In this document: positions 12,810 to 26,176 of the stretch, piece after piece
Layout: each line of letters begins with the position of its first letter
Numbering within the stretch: the stretch's first letter is position 1
Assembly (NCBI GenBank): GCA_028023455.1
Contig: JAQFVV010000001.1
Span: 24,481,401-24,545,400 of the forward strand
DNA length: 64,000 nucleotides
Reading direction: 5' to 3'
From: Epiperipatus broadwayi
Lineage: Eukaryota; Onychophora; Udeonychophora; Euonychophora; Peripatidae
Notes under the pieces: generated by a model
Databases searched by the model: none
What the model saw: the letters and a program-made list of their open reading frames with translations, nothing else
Told to the model about the DNA's origin: nothing
Position numbers and translations under genes: made by a program

Positions 12810-15800
12810 TTTAGTTATCTGAAGTATAAAAAAAAATTATAGTTGAGTTTAAAACATAAAATAGCACACTAAATACTGTAATGAATTTATATGGTCATTA
12901 ATGAAAAAAATTAAGTATAATTAAAATGATATTGATTTTAGAATTGATGAATATAAAACATCAATTTTCTTATCTATAAATAAGAATTGAAGTTTCAGAT
13001 GACAAATTTAAGATAGGTTACAAATTTGAAATTAGCTGGTTTTTTGCATTACACAAAAAATTGCAAGTTCTGTATTATTAATAATAGAGCGCTAGTTTTA
13101 TTAAGTTTTTTTCTCCATTATAGTAATAAATAAGGAATATAGTTACTTTTTTTCTTTATCAAAAATGTTTTGACGATAAGACATTTTATCTGATAAAAGT
13201 ACAACTACATGCTCAAATATTCCATATATATAAATTTTAGTCATTCACAATTTATACTAACTTTAATAACTTGTACTACTTTTATACATAAATATAAATT
13301 GAAATCAATTATACATTTTTATTTAGAAACAACAAAAATATATCCCCTATTATATATCCATAAAATTATTAAAAATATAAATAATATAGTGAACTGTTAA
13401 AATGATAGTATCCCAAATAATAATATACAAAGTAAAGACATATTTGGATTAATCATCTGTTAGAAATATCAGTTCATCTATATTCCTTAAAAGACAATAT
13501 ACATATAGAAACAATGAACACAAAAGCATTTACATATAAATATATAATAGGTTAAGTTGTGACTTTTAAAGTGCAAAAATATGACAAGAAAATTGCTCAA
13601 AAAAAAAAAAATCTTTCTTTTAAAAAATAATTATTATATTCATTTCCAAAATTTTGTTAATGCAGCAGATCCACAACTTTTTTTACAAACCATCACATCT
13701 ATTATGCATAATAGCTCATAAACTTTGATTCGAAGAAAATGTATTATTTCTTAAGTGTACAGTACTTTTCAACAGGCAATCACATATAACAAACATTTTT
13801 AATGACATCAAACATAGTATATCTCAAAAATTTCTTTTAATTTCACCATGTAATCATCAAAATATTTATTATAATACCTATATATGACATTAATAAATCC
13901 ATAGTTAAAAATTAATAAAGATGAATTTTCATGAAAAATGTAAATATTATAATTACTTTTTTGTTAATAATAACTCAGAGGTCTTTTATTTAAAGAATAA
14001 GAAGTGCTAAGATATAAAAAAAAAATGACAACAACCTCAGCCTATTTAGAAGAGAAAATAATTTAAGTTTTATATGATAAATAATATGCATAAAGTTGAA
14101 TAGAGTTTGGAAGTACTAAGTATAGTATGCATATATAAATTACGATTTTAGTATAATCCAAATTTTAAATTATAAATGTTATTAAAAATAAATTGCGAGG
14201 ACACATTTAAATATATTTTATTGAATATGTTTTTGGAAAAAACAAAACAAAAATAATGAAATGTCCGACTTTCATAGCAATTAAATACATTTTGGAATAT
14301 ATTCTGTTTCACTAAGAAAACATTTCATTACCCGAAATTCTGTTCGTTAAATTTATAATAGATATTAAAGGAAGACTAAAATGTATATATAAATTGAAGA
14401 AATTTTATTAATAAACACTATCACATATGCCATTCCAAGAAGAAAAAATAGCTACTGGCGTATTTTAAGATTTATTTACAAATTTTATTTTTTTTAAATG
14501 TAATCACATACGATGCTTAGAGAGGAGAAAAATGATTGCTTGCATATTGTAATATATTAAATTTATGAATTTTAATATTTGTTTGCTTACATTTTTTAGT
14601 GGACAGTGTATAATTGACAGACATAAAAGTATTATAATGCTAAAATGGAGCTCTTAATCTAGAGACATTCTGCATTGTAATAGTTTTTTTTATTATTTTA
14701 TTTTATTAAAAAAAAAAGATACGTACAATAATATTAAAAAATATTTTGAGTTACAATAATATTTCAGTTATATTAATTTAGTAAAAGTGAGTATTAAATT
14801 TGAAATACATTCAAGTATGAATGTTTTTTTTTAGCAAAAAGAAAAGAAATTTTTTTAAGTAGATTTGTAAAATTTTGAAGAATGTCTTTATAAAATAATG
14901 TTAATTAATTATTTTAAGTAAAGAATTTTGTATAGTATTTAAAAAAGAAAATATCTACATGTTAGGGAAAAGAAATGTTTATTAATAAGAATAGTATGTG
15001 AATGACAATTTTTTTTATTGTAAAACTTTTGATTAAATAGATGTAATTATAGAGAAGTGGAAGGGAATTTAGACATGGTAATAGCTTTTAATAAGTTTGG
15101 CTTAACATTTAAGTTTTTTTCATTAGCAGTTGTTCTGGAGAGAAAAGACTTAGATCTTAAATTTCAAATTGAGAATTTCAATCTTTGAATATAGTATTTG
15201 AGTAGAAGTAATAGATTTCATATATAAGCAGACAAGTAAAAAAATGACTATAAAATAGTAATTTTGAGAAAATCGTTTGTTAAATTATACTGGGTATTTT
15301 CTGCATAATTTAAGCTATGGGAAACAATATATGGCAGGTTAAATTTTAAATATGCCCACTGTAACCCTGGAACCATGTGGAGTTGTCAATGATTGAATCA
15401 TGTGAAAATAATGAGAAGCTGCCATTTAAAGGTGTTACCTACCTGCACTAAATCTCTGCAACCTTTGAATAAAATACCAATAAAGAAGAATTATAATTTA
15501 TTTAATAATCTTATTAAAAAATGTTTTATTCATTTTGTTTCTATTGAAATTTGTTATATAAAAAGATAGATCTCTGTTTATTATATGTATTAAATTAGAA
15601 TCGACAGAAGCTGCATTTTCTTTTCTTTTACAAACTATTGTTTAAGCGGCAGGGAGATCTGTCTGTCACCTCAAGAATTAACAAAATAAGGAGGATCCTT
15701 TAAAACAGATGGGCTATTCTAAAATTATAAGACATTTAAATGAAACTGTCTTGTTAAAGTAGTACAATACATTTTTCATCAAAAAGAAAGCTGCAGTGAT

Positions 15801-16527
15801 AAGATATTAAAATACTTTATTGAAAACGTTTAATTACATATAAGAAAAAATTTTTTTTTGTCATTTATCTTGTATGTGATAAATGTTAAATTATATTTAA
15901 CAATATTTATGTATATCTTGATTAATAGTATACAATATTTGTAGGGATTTATTACAGCTATGCAAAATATTTGTATGTGTAATGTTTTATTAACTTATTA
16001 ATTTTGTTTACATTGTTTTCTTTTTATTAGATTTTGATTAATAAATAATAAAATATAAATTTGTGTTCCTTGCCATTTTGATCTCATTGGACAGTAATCT
16101 TTATCTCAAGAGAAATAGGTTCTCCACCGGAGTCTGTAGTGGGTATGAAATCGGATTATGTTTATTCCTTAGGAAAGTGTCATCCATATCCATAAATGAT
16201 CTATACAATTATACGTTATTCGCTAATAGATAAAATAAAAATTGTATTTAGATAAGTAAGCAATCCAAGAGCTATTTAAAACAAAACATCGATTTGCAAG
16301 CAAGTTCCCATTATAGTAAATTGATACACTGTAGTTCATGGCTTCACTGTAATTATCCCCAGAAAATGCCATAAAAATAACAGTAAACGCCACATTAAAA
16401 AATAAAAAGTAGATTTTATGAGAAATCCTTCACTGTAATAACCCTAGCTACTAGTAGTTTCCTAAAGTAAACAAAATAAGTTATAATTAACTTTAAACAA
16501 AAACAAAAAAAAAAAAAGCTTTATATC
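12810..16527. other. AT-rich intron stretch
   Basis: No protein-coding similarity was recognised. Small islands of slightly higher GC occur near 15330-15470, 15640-15720 and 16080-16170, but I found no open frame with splice signals in them. The rest is ordinary AT-rich intron. Confidence 0.5.
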
Positions 16528-16553
16528 AGCGTGTTGAAACCGCCCGAGGGTAT

Positions 16554-16690
16554 TATTTCAATGTTATCCCACAGAAATATGCCTTTTGGGCAGCCTCCGC
16601 TATTCAACGTTCTATTTCAATGCATAACCATAGAAATAGTCCATTGTACATGGCGGCTGTGTCTATTTCTATGCTAATGCACAGAAACAT
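16554..16690. repeat. Three spaced imperfect hairpins near Merlin left end
   Basis: TATTTCAATG...ACAGAAATA (16554-16579), CTATTTCAATG...CATAGAAATAG (16612-16639) and CTATTTCTATG...ACAGAAACAT (16663-16690) are three copies of one palindromic unit, each about 26-28 bases, about 50-58 bases apart. Their place just inside the terminal repeat suggests subterminal transposase-binding sites, but that is inference. Confidence 0.65.
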
Positions 16691-17074
16691 AATGTTTAAT
16701 CTGCCTCATAAGCCATCGTGTCAGCTTACGCTCAGATTTGTGTTATGCATTTTGGACATGCGATCAAATTTCACTTTTGGGTAGTGTATTGTGTGAGAGT
16801 GGCTGGAATTCCGACTGTCAAAACTATTTTAATATTCATTATGACCTTCTTTCTCTTTATCTCCCATGTTTTATGAATGTCTACTAACAATTATCATGCT
16901 CATGCTTCCCTAGCCCAACTTTCGTGTTCAAAAAAATCGGCACGGGTAGCACAACTTTGTATCACGCTCTAATTCAAGTTTGTGTGAGAACAACTGCGAT
17001 ATATATAAACTGACTGAATTAGTTTCCGAATGTCAAAGTTTGGGATTTGTCAAGAAGTCGGGTGCAGAGAAGAA

Positions 17075-17786
17075 ATGAAATTACATCATTGCAGAAGCTA
17101 CCAGTTCAAGGGTTCATGCGGGAGTCTGTGTTTGATTCGTCAAGGGACGTGATTGGAGGGATCGCGCCTTGATTTAGTGAAGATAGTACATCTCCTGTAC
17201 TATTGGAGCCGTGAGGAGCTAACAGTGTCAAGGCCCATTGCCGACTTGAACCTGTCTCCAGGCTCCCTTGTGCACGGGACCAAACGACTCCGAAAGCTTT
17301 ATCACGAGAGCTTAATGTCTCGGGCGTGCCATCAAATTGGCGTTCTGGGGGCGATTGTTGAGGTTGATGAGACCTTGTTTAGCCGCCGAAAGAACCACCA
17401 GAGCAGAGTTCTTCCGCAGCAATGGATCTTTGGCGGAGTGTGCCGCAAAGCCAGCGAATGCTTCATTGTGGCCATTCCCTGTCGATCCGCAGCCACGCTT
17501 TTTCAGTCCATTCGGGAAAACATAAACCTGGATCTATTTTCTCTGACTGCTGGAAGGGTTATCAAACAAAAGAGCTTGAGACTGCAAGTTTCAAACACCT
17601 GACAGTAAACCACAGGTACAATTTTGTGGACCCTAGCACCGGCACCCACACACAGAACATCAAGCACCCGTGAGGCTTGTTGAAATGGCGGAACAAAAAA
17701 CAGCATGGCACAGCCAGATACTCACTGGATACATACCTGTCTGAGTTTATGTGGCGGCGTGTGCACAAGGAGGAAGACATCTTCTA
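17075..17786 (+). pseudogene. Merlin (IS1016/ISXO2-type) DDE transposase pseudogene
   Basis: The reading starts at ATG 17075 (MKLHHCRSYQFKGSC), meets TGA at 17150 where a tryptophan is expected, and continues LEGSRLDLVKIVHLLYYWS, IVEVDETLFSRRKNHQSRV and LPQQWIFGGVCRKASECF. After a frameshift near 17520 it goes on IFSDCWKGY, FKHLTVNHRYNFVDPSTG and THTQNI, a second TGA at 17671, then KWRNKKQHGTARY and FMWRR to TAG at 17784. VDE and SDCW carry the first two acidic catalytic residues. The third, normally E after TQNI, is K here. Both stops are TGG-to-TGA and the lost E is GAG-to-AAG, so G-to-A change dominates. Total length is close to a normal Merlin transposase. Confidence 0.88.
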
Positions 17787-18097
17787 GGCCCTATTATTTA
17801 TTAGAGCTTCGAGTTGCGTGCCGTTAATGAAGAAAAAAAAGTTTTTAACTCTTAATACAACAAATATTTTGTTTGGCTGAGTGAGTTAAAATTCGAATAT
17901 TTTGATTGGTCAATTACAGAATCAGCAGTAAAAATATATTCATCTTTTAATATTATATTCATTTTAGTTTTGTTTGTAAAAAGTATATTAATAATTTGTC
18001 AGATTATGAAAGTGAATGAAAGTTTTTTCAAAAATAAATTTCTATTGATAATTATAAAAATATTCGATATCGGAAAATCTAAAAAGAAACTTAGAAA

Positions 18098-18960
18098 CAA
18101 ATCAGAAAGTGTTGGTTTCTCTCTCAATTTACATTAGTGTAAAACTAAAGAATTTTTTTACTAAAATCTTACTATTTTCCTAAAATAATTCATATTTTCA
18201 GCATATTTTACCAAAATACATTGTAATATGTAAATAAACGCCTGCAAAATATTATAAAACATTAATTTTTATTTGAAAATCAAATAAAGAGCTTGGGGCA
18301 AAGTAAACTGTTGACAAATGGCAAAATCATTGTTATGCTGGTTTCTTTTTCGATTTACATTCCTGTAAAAGTATACAATTTTTTACTAAAATCTTACTGT
18401 TTTTCTAAAATAATTATGTTTTCAGTATATTTTATGAAAATAATTTATATGTAAAAAAATACTAAAAAAAAAACACTCTAAGACATATTCAATTTGAAAT
18501 GCAAAACAGCGAAGTTGGAGCGATGAAAAATTATGGACAAGCCTCTTCTTTTGTTGAAATGAGAACCAACCAATCAGCATCGAGAAAAGCCTGCCCTCTA
18601 CTGTTGTTGTCTAAATGTCAAATATATTGATTTTTTACTTGTAAAATAATTCTACAGAGGGTAGCATCTTATGGTACTTTTTCCAAGCTTTAAAATAATT
18701 GTAATATCTTTAACATAGTATTAAAAATGACGAAATTCGAGCGACTTAAAGCCGTGACCATTTTTGATCACAGAAACCCTGGAAAAGGTTAAATGTATGT
18801 ACTTCATGGAATCACCATTAAATGTAAATATTTGTTTGTAATATAAAAAGTTATTAAGAATTTTGAGTTGCGTTCCATTAATTCGCATGTTAAGAATCCA
18901 AACCAGCAAAAAATTTGTTTTTAAATGTATGGATTTCACGAAATAACCGTTAAATGTAAA
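18098..18960. repeat. Direct repeats inside Merlin 3' half
   Basis: About 120 bases at 18098-18215 (TTGGTTTCT, AATTTACAT, CTAAAATCTTACT, TTTTCAG) recur at 18328-18450, a period of about 230. A second pair (ATGTACTTCATGGAATCACC and ATGTATGGATTTCACGAAAT, each followed by GTAAATATTTRTTTGTAAT) recurs with a period near 118 at 18795-18960. They suggest slippage or internal duplication of a non-coding part of the element. Confidence 0.55.
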
Positions 18961-19509
18961 TATTTATTTGTAATCTAAAATATTTGATTTTTTAGAATAC
19001 CAAACAAAAAATAAGTAATGAAAAGAATAAAAAGTAAGTACTTTTTAAATTGATTTTGATGTATTTTTTTTTTGTCAATATATTTATTTGAGTTTATTTT
19101 TAATGTGCAAAAAAAAAAAACCCCAAGGCCAGCCCAGCCCAGCAACATTATATTTGTTTGTTTACAAACAAACTATGACCTCAGGTGGTTTCAACACGCT
19201 AATGTAAAACTACCAAAAATTTTTTTTTAAAATCATAGTAATGAGGAAAAATATTTTTATTAATAAACTGTGTATATTAATCAATGACTTTGCAAAGTTC
19301 AGTTCTATAAAAAGAAAAAACCTTAGCAGAATGCCAATTTTACTGTAATATAAAAAAACATAATCTCATTAAAATACTTGCAATTAACTATCCCTTTTTA
19401 ATTACGAGTGAATTAAAGATTTTAAAAAACCAATAGTAATCAAGAATGTTCACAATTAAATAATACATTAAACATTTACTTTTATGTTACTATGGTATTT
19501 CTTATAATT

Positions 19510-19870
19510 GGTTGGGCTCTTCGAACGGGTTAGCCACGCATCGGCTGATGTATTGTTTCTTTCTTTACTGACGTAAAAAGTATAAGCATGACACCAACCA
19601 AAATACAAGCATTTGATAGCTCTCTGTCATGTTATTCCAAAGATGTCTGCCTCAAAAAAATCTGTTGAAATTTGGATTTTTGGCAGCAGTTTTAATCAAG
19701 GAAGGTATTTAATTTCTTTTGTTTTTTTTTGATAAATTTTGTAATTATAACGAAGCGATAAAAGACAGAAAAGATTTAACAGGCTGCAAGTCAACATTTC
19801 TCGGGTGTTATTCACAAACAAGGCTTATTACAATGGAGCTTCAACGTAAAGACTCGTAAGTATAAAATTT
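19510..19870 (+). other. GC-richer island of unknown nature
   Basis: Composition rises from about 19510 (CTCTTCGAACGGGTTAGCC) to 19860. Short ATG-led frames occur: ATGTCTGCCTC at 19641, reading MSASKKSVEIWIFGSSFNQG, and ATGGAGCTTCAACG at 19832 followed by GTAAGTAT. These could be the leader and first exon of a plus-strand transcript or simply a remnant of another element. No protein similarity was recognised. Confidence 0.25.
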
Positions 19871-20139
19871 TTAATTTTTTGAAAAAATGACCTTTTTTAT
19901 TAATTTTAGTTTGTAGTTAGTGTGCGTTAATATAAATTATATATTTATTTATGCTCATATAGAATTCATATCTACCGTAATTTTCTAAAGTTCTAATCCA
20001 CTTATTTTATAAAAATAACGATTTTCAAAAAGTTTAATAATTTATTATTTATAATTATGTTTATATAATATGTTTGTGTTTACAAGTAATGAGTTACAAA
20101 ACTAATAATCAAATGTATAGAAAGATTGCATACGCTGGC

Positions 20140-20772
20140 ATCACTTGTGTGCATAAAGAATATAAACATCACTGATGTCCATAAAGAATATAAATATCAC
20201 TGATGTACACAAAAAAATATAAAATGAGATGAAACTTATTTTATCAGTGATATAGACAATAGCCTACAATTTCTAGTTTTAAGTAGACAAGAAGCCAATT
20301 ACTATGATGATTTCTTTTGCATCTTTTATTAGAGTGAATCTTTTTCTTTATAGATGCCTTTGACATTTAGAACTTTTGGGGTACAAGATAAAAATGAAGA
20401 ATTCATATCCAACTTCTTTTAGAGATTGTGAAGCTATGGATTATCACAGATAAGACATGTTATACATGTTTAGAAAGATAATTTTGTGAGGAATACAAAG
20501 AAATTATCACTGCAGATGTAATTTGAATTTTAGTTAATGTTAATTTCCAAATTATGAACAAATAATAAAATAATAATTATTTCGGATGTGAAAATTTCCT
20601 TTTTTCCTTATTTTTTATATAGTTATCACTATTTATCTTATGCTTATTGTTTGCCTTAGTTTTTATAGTTTCTATTAATGTAATTTTTTTGCTCTAACAT
20701 AATTAAAACTGAAGTTATTGTGAAAATTGTGTCAGATCAATATTTTAAAAAATTCAATATGGCAGTTTGGAC
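20140..20772 (+). repeat. Dispersed repeat family R1, partial copy
   Basis: Aligns with the right-hand halves of 37930-39530 and 41335-42862. Shared phrases include GACAAGAAGCCAATT, GGGGTACAAGATAAAAATGA, AGCTATGGATTATC, TTTTGTGAGGAATACAAA and AACTGAAGTTATTGTGAAAA. It has no coding capacity. The shared right end is near ...TTCAATATGGCA. Confidence 0.75.
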
Positions 20773-20779
20773 CTAAACT

Positions 20780-21860
20780 AATAAACAACAAAAAAATTCA
20801 TATTAGTTCTCCACCCACTTTCATTTTCTTCTGATATATAGCAGTTAAAATTTAATATATTTTTTTTTATGCTGCCTTTTCAATAACTAACTTTCCAATA
20901 ATAATTACATAAATAGAACATAACAAAGAAAGAAAATCTTTGTGAATCAAGTTTTTATATACTATTTTCTACAAAAAAAAAAATATCAATTATGTAAAAC
21001 AATTAGATAAAAAAAAAATAATCAAATAAATACAAACATAGTACTCTAAAATGTTTCTATATTCAAGACTAAATAAATATTACACAAGCGAATTATAACT
21101 CATGCTAAAATAATCACAGTCATATATTTTGTCTGGATTAAAAGTATTACAATTCTTGGTATTAAATAAAGAGGGAAAAATAAGTAATGCATATGATATT
21201 TTAATTTGGACTCATAATTATAATTTTATTAATTTAAAAAATAAATAAAACCTGAAAATTATGAAACAAGGCCAGAAATCATGATGATTAATTATTAGGA
21301 CCATAAGAAAATTGTAATCTTTTTTACAAAAATGAGAATGAAATTATGAAACATAATACAAAAAATCAAAAAAAAAGGTAATGAAAAATTCATGTACTTT
21401 CTTATCACATTTGAAAACTTATATACTGATGATAAAACAGAATGAAAATATTAGGCTTATTAATAAAAAAAGATATAAAACATAATTTATATCCTATTTT
21501 TGTTTAATAAAAATATTATTTGTTAAAAAAAAAAAAAACATCAAAAGACAAGAGGATTCAGTGCACCAGACTTTTTAATTATATATATCAATGACTAAAA
21601 AAAAAATAGTTAATATGAAGAAATTACTATTTAATGATTAAAAAAGTGAGAAATTTAAATATTTGGAAACAGAGTAAATGATGAAGATAGCAAGAAAAAA
21701 AGATACCTTTAATTTAAAAAAATGTTACATTTTCTGAGAGAACACAAAAAATATTTCAAATGTTGGATGAGTAAGAGGGTGGAGTCTCTAAAGTATTTAT
21801 ATAACAATATATTATAGATGCCAAATAATTATCAAATACTCTCACTTAGATAATACTTAC
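20780..21860. other. Intron, nothing recognised
   Basis: AT-rich intron between a repeat copy and the eRF1 exon at 21861. Many A runs; no further signal seen. Confidence 0.5.
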
Positions 21861-21933
21861 CATATGTTTTATAATTATTAGCCAGCCACTCCAAAAGTGG
21901 CATAGATTCTGCTAATTCTAACTCAACTCCTGT
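21861..21933 (-). CDS. eRF1: eRF1 internal exon, 73 bases (C-terminal domain)
   Basis: Minus strand after [27 protein letters not shown] then YKTYG, followed by a GTAAGTATT donor. This matches the [21 protein letters not shown] region of eRF1. The exon begins in phase 0 after the GAT that ends the exon at 40135 and leaves one G to be completed at 3981. The intron upstream is about 18.2 kb and the one downstream about 17.9 kb, both very long for a housekeeping gene. No coding damage is seen. Confidence 0.96.
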
Positions 21934-23384
21934 CTACAAAAAAATAAAAACACAAAATACATATATAAAGATGCACCAAAAATATTTCAAAGAATTACTA
22001 AACTATAGAATATTTATACTAACATGATACTCAAAAATATTAAATTACTGGTAAAATAATCATTTGCAAATTTTTTTTTAAAATAGATATTCCAATTTTT
22101 TTTTTCTCTTTTCAATTACAATTTTTAGTGATTTTATTAATTTCATGTTACAGAAGGATTTACAATAATCTCGCTGTCATTCAATATGGTTTAGCATAAT
22201 CACAACTGAAAAGTTAAGACCAAAAAAAGTTTTCATAGCTTCACAGTAAGATCACAAAATCCTTTCACAACACACAAGAATTCTCATATATAAACACTGT
22301 TCGATTTAAAACCATGTCAGTCAGTTTCAGTATTATCATTTTCTTTATTCTATATAGACATAATAGGGCATTATCACCAAACTATTTTTTTAAAAATGTT
22401 ATATTTATGGCTAAATAGAAAATTATACGCTGTAAAAACACTAACGAAATAAACATTAATTTTAATCATTAAAAAATCAAAAAGTGGCCATTTATTACAT
22501 TTCTTAGGGTTTCTTGCCATACAATTTTAAAAGATAATAGTGAAAGTAATGACAAATTCTAAAAAATATTGCCAAAAAAATAAAATGAAAATAAAAGACA
22601 TTTTTTTTACACACATAAAAAAAATTGAATCTTGCAATGTGTTTGAAATAGTATAACATTATTTTTTTAAATTCTTATGTGTTTACAGATATATTTTAAA
22701 GTTTCATATAGTTCTTGAATTTCTATCCAAGAAACAAAATTACAAGGAAATCCCATGAATTTTCACAACCACCAGATTATTATTAAAGTGTTCTCAAGAA
22801 ATTTTTATTTAATTTTGAACTTAAAATATATTAATAAATTAAAAATAAAGTAAGTATACACACATATTTGACAATGGAGTATTAGAGATGTCACATTTAT
22901 TTTTTTTCTATCTTAGTCCAACTGCTCTATTTAATTTGACTTTTCTCCCCTTGAAAATAGTTACTGAATTATATTTAATTTTTTTTTAAAAAAAAAAATG
23001 ACATAGTTGACATTCAGCAAAAATAAAATTAAATCAATTGCAGAATATTATGAACACATAAACTGAATTTTAAACTAAGAAAAAAAAAGAAAAAATAATA
23101 TAATTGAACACTAAATTAAACATATATTTTAAATGGGTTTATATTGTTAATATTATTTACACTTTTAGTAAAGAATGGATGTTTAAAATTACAGGTTTTA
23201 TAATATGAGAATAAGAAATACATTGTTTGATTTTTTTTTAAATATATTGTTGAATGATTATTATGTATATTCATTCAATTTTTAAAAAAATCATTCGAGA
23301 AGAATAAACACCTAAGAATTCCTTATGATGGTACTATACCTGTATTAATATTATTTTTTATGTAAAACTTCCAACTTTTGTATT
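21934..23384. other. Intron, nothing recognised
   Basis: AT-rich intron with a polypyrimidine-like tract next to the exon acceptor. No element boundary or coding remnant recognised. Confidence 0.5.
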
Positions 23385-25560
23385 GTAACGAGCACAGACG
23401 TTCGTTACATTGTTTTTTTTTTTATATATATTATTAAACAAGTTAAAATAAAAAGTTCGCATTTAAAAACTTTCTTTAAAAATTAAAAATTGAAATTAAA
23501 ATATCGTCTTAAACTAATGAAAAATTGTTAAAATAAAGTTTTTATTAAAGAAAGAGGTATTTTTAAAACTAAATTTTAAAAAAAGATTTGGAGATAAAAT
23601 TATATCTTTAAATTTGTCTTGAAATATATTTTTGATTTGGAAAACAGGGTAATTAATTAGAAATGGAAATGATTGTTAATTAGTTAAATTAAAACCAGCC
23701 TTGAGCATTTAAATGTAATAACCTCAGTCAGATAGAAAAAAAAACAATAGAAACTGATTAGCCAATGAAAGAAATCCATTTGGGAAATCGGACCTCAGCG
23801 AAAGAATCATCACTCCATGACGCAATGTTAATTCAATCCTTGACATTAATATAAAAAGGACAGGTTTTGGAAAGCTTGGTAGTTCAGTGAATGAGGAGTA
23901 ATTGATTATTGACGATGTAACAGCTAGGTGTTAGTGCTGGGGGGATTGAAAAAGACGCACAGTTTCAATCCCTTCAGTTCTGTAAGAAAGGAAGAAAAAT
24001 GGGCCATCGTTTCTTCATTGAGGACAAATTACACTAAAAAAAAAATAAAAATCTCCAAAGGATAAATAAATCGATCAACCGGATACAAATCTTCGGACGA
24101 CGTGGGAATTCACGTGCAAACGGCAAGGAATATACGAAGATGAACTATTTCAATAACCGTAAGACTTTAAAATTTATGAACAGTAAATTAAAAACTTTCC
24201 AGATTTAAATGATTTCAATATTATTCTATCTGACCAACATTATTTTATTAATTAGTTATAATTTTATTTAATGTATTTAATTTGTAAAATCATTTCCATT
24301 TATTCATTTATTTATTTTTTGTTCTTTAAGTTTTATTATGATTGTTGTTTTCCGTTAAATTAATTATAAAAATGTTAAACTTAAGTCGGGCGTGAATGGC
24401 TGTATAGATTTGTAAAGTTATATTAGGGAAGGGTAATCTTAGGTTATTTATGTCGTTGTTAGATTGGGTCAATGGATTGGATATATTGATGTAGTTAGTA
24501 TATGTAATCGGAGATTCGCTACTGGCAGAATCGTTTATATATACGCCGCACTCACCCGTTTGCCTATGGAAGGAATTATAAGACGGAGAACGCAGTTCCT
24601 TTCTATGGAGTTTTTTTTTATTGTTCTTCTCGTTAGATAGATGTAATATTCCTATCTGATTGAGAGTCAATATCTTTCTTAATTCTTTTGGTGCTGCCGT
24701 ATTTCGTATTACATTGAATACATCGATATATCAGATGGATTGATGACAGTTTGACGGCGAATTTTAGCCTAAGGTTAAGTAGGGATAGAATATTTTATTT
24801 TTAAATGCAAATCTATGTAGTCGATTCAGGCTCGATCCTAAATAAAACTATTAAATTTAAGTTGTTTATAGACGCTGCATGGATTGTTTATAGGTTAACT
24901 ATGTTTTGCGTTTCATATTTGATCAAAATATATAGACATTCGATAAATAATGATACCTTACGGTGAGTATCTAAAAATGTATTTATTCGGATGTCTTTTA
25001 AGTTATTGGTGACGATGCAAGTATCTTACGATGAATACTAGAGGGTTTCTTATAATTCCCTATGCAATCGTCAGTAATCAATAATTTTGTATTTTGATCG
25101 TTTATGTTTACTTTGAAATGTTTTTGACCGTTGAAATCTATGTAACCGATCTATAGCAACATATTAAACAGGTTTATAAGCCCATCTGTGCGAACTTGAT
25201 TAAAAATGCAAATTTATAATAAAATAGTAACTCAATGTAAATTAAAGTAAAATCAAAGTTAAAAATAATGTTAAATGTTTAAATGTAAATCACTAAAATA
25301 ATTTTAAACCTTATATATATGTGCATAAATAAATCTGTTTGTATGATAATTACTGGCAGTGGCTTACTTTATTCTTTTATATACTAGTAAATGATATTAT
25401 TAAATCTCTGCTACTCCCTGAGCTAGTGACAATGGGCTAACGATCTAAATATGGAAATAAAGTGGAATCCTAACAGCGCGTATCTGCCTACTCTATAAAT
25501 TTTTCTAGGCTCAAATGCCTAGATGGCGCCCTTTGGTAGTGCGGTGCGGTGCGATGCGAT
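23385..25560. other. GC-richer block, candidate decayed LTR element
   Basis: The block starts TGTAACGAGCACAGACG (23385), again a TGTAAC opening. TATAAAAAGG at 23851 followed about 35 bases later by GTAGTTCAGTG resembles a TATA box and initiator, as in LTR promoters. Between 24700 and 25560 the text stays less AT-rich and ends with a GCGCCCTTTGG segment and a GCGGTGCGGTGCGATGCGAT run. The 114-codon minus-strand frame at 24326-24670 resembles nothing I know. No pol or gag motif was seen, so the assignment is weak. Confidence 0.3.
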
Positions 25561-26176
25561 CAACCACTTTCGTTTGGATCGTTATAGTATTTATTTCATT
25601 TATATTATTTTATGCAAATGTAAATGTGTAAAAATGCTGCAGCCAGATAAACATTATTCCTATGAAAATGCTGAATTCATTTATCACCCTATTTTTCTTA
25701 GAATCAATCAATCATGATAAATAAGCTCAGTACTAGCATTATTATATAGTAACTAAAGGTCTATAACACATTTACATAATTTTGATTTCTAAATGGTGAC
25801 AATTTAAATAAATATCATTTTATTGTTATCATGATCCTATTATAATTTTCCATTTTTTTTTCATTACATTAGACCAATGTTTCCCAAACTTTCAACACCC
25901 GTGTATCTCTTTAATAATTTTCATAATGCTAAGTACCCCATGTCAAAAAAATTGCACATACTTTAATTATAATAAAAAATATATAATTTTTTTCTTTTTA
26001 GTATATAAAAAAAATAATAAAAAAATTTACTCATAATAAAATATAAATAAGTTATATTATGAATAAAATTTATTAAGATCAATGATAAGGATGAAATTGT
26101 TTATGTTGATACGACAGATTATCATAATTTAGTTCCCTGGTTGTTAATTTTAATCTAAGATGGGTTCCTTTTTTTT

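Larger units (their letters stand above)
16528..19200 (+). mobile_element. Merlin-family DNA transposon (degraded)
   Basis: The left end AGCGTGTTGAAACCGCC (16528) is mirrored by GGTGGTTTCAACACGCT ending at 19200. The inverted match runs about 25 bases with four or five mismatches. Inside is a broken transposase with the IS1016/ISXO2-type signature of Merlin elements. The element is clearly GC-richer than its surroundings near its left half. A Merlin insertion should have an 8-9 base target duplication; the flanks TTTATATC and AATGTAAA do not match directly, so the exact ends are uncertain. Confidence 0.8.

Noticed and set aside
24326-24670. 114-codon minus-strand frame in a GC-richer block
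   Set aside because: Open but unlike any protein family known to me; kept only as part of the candidate LTR block.
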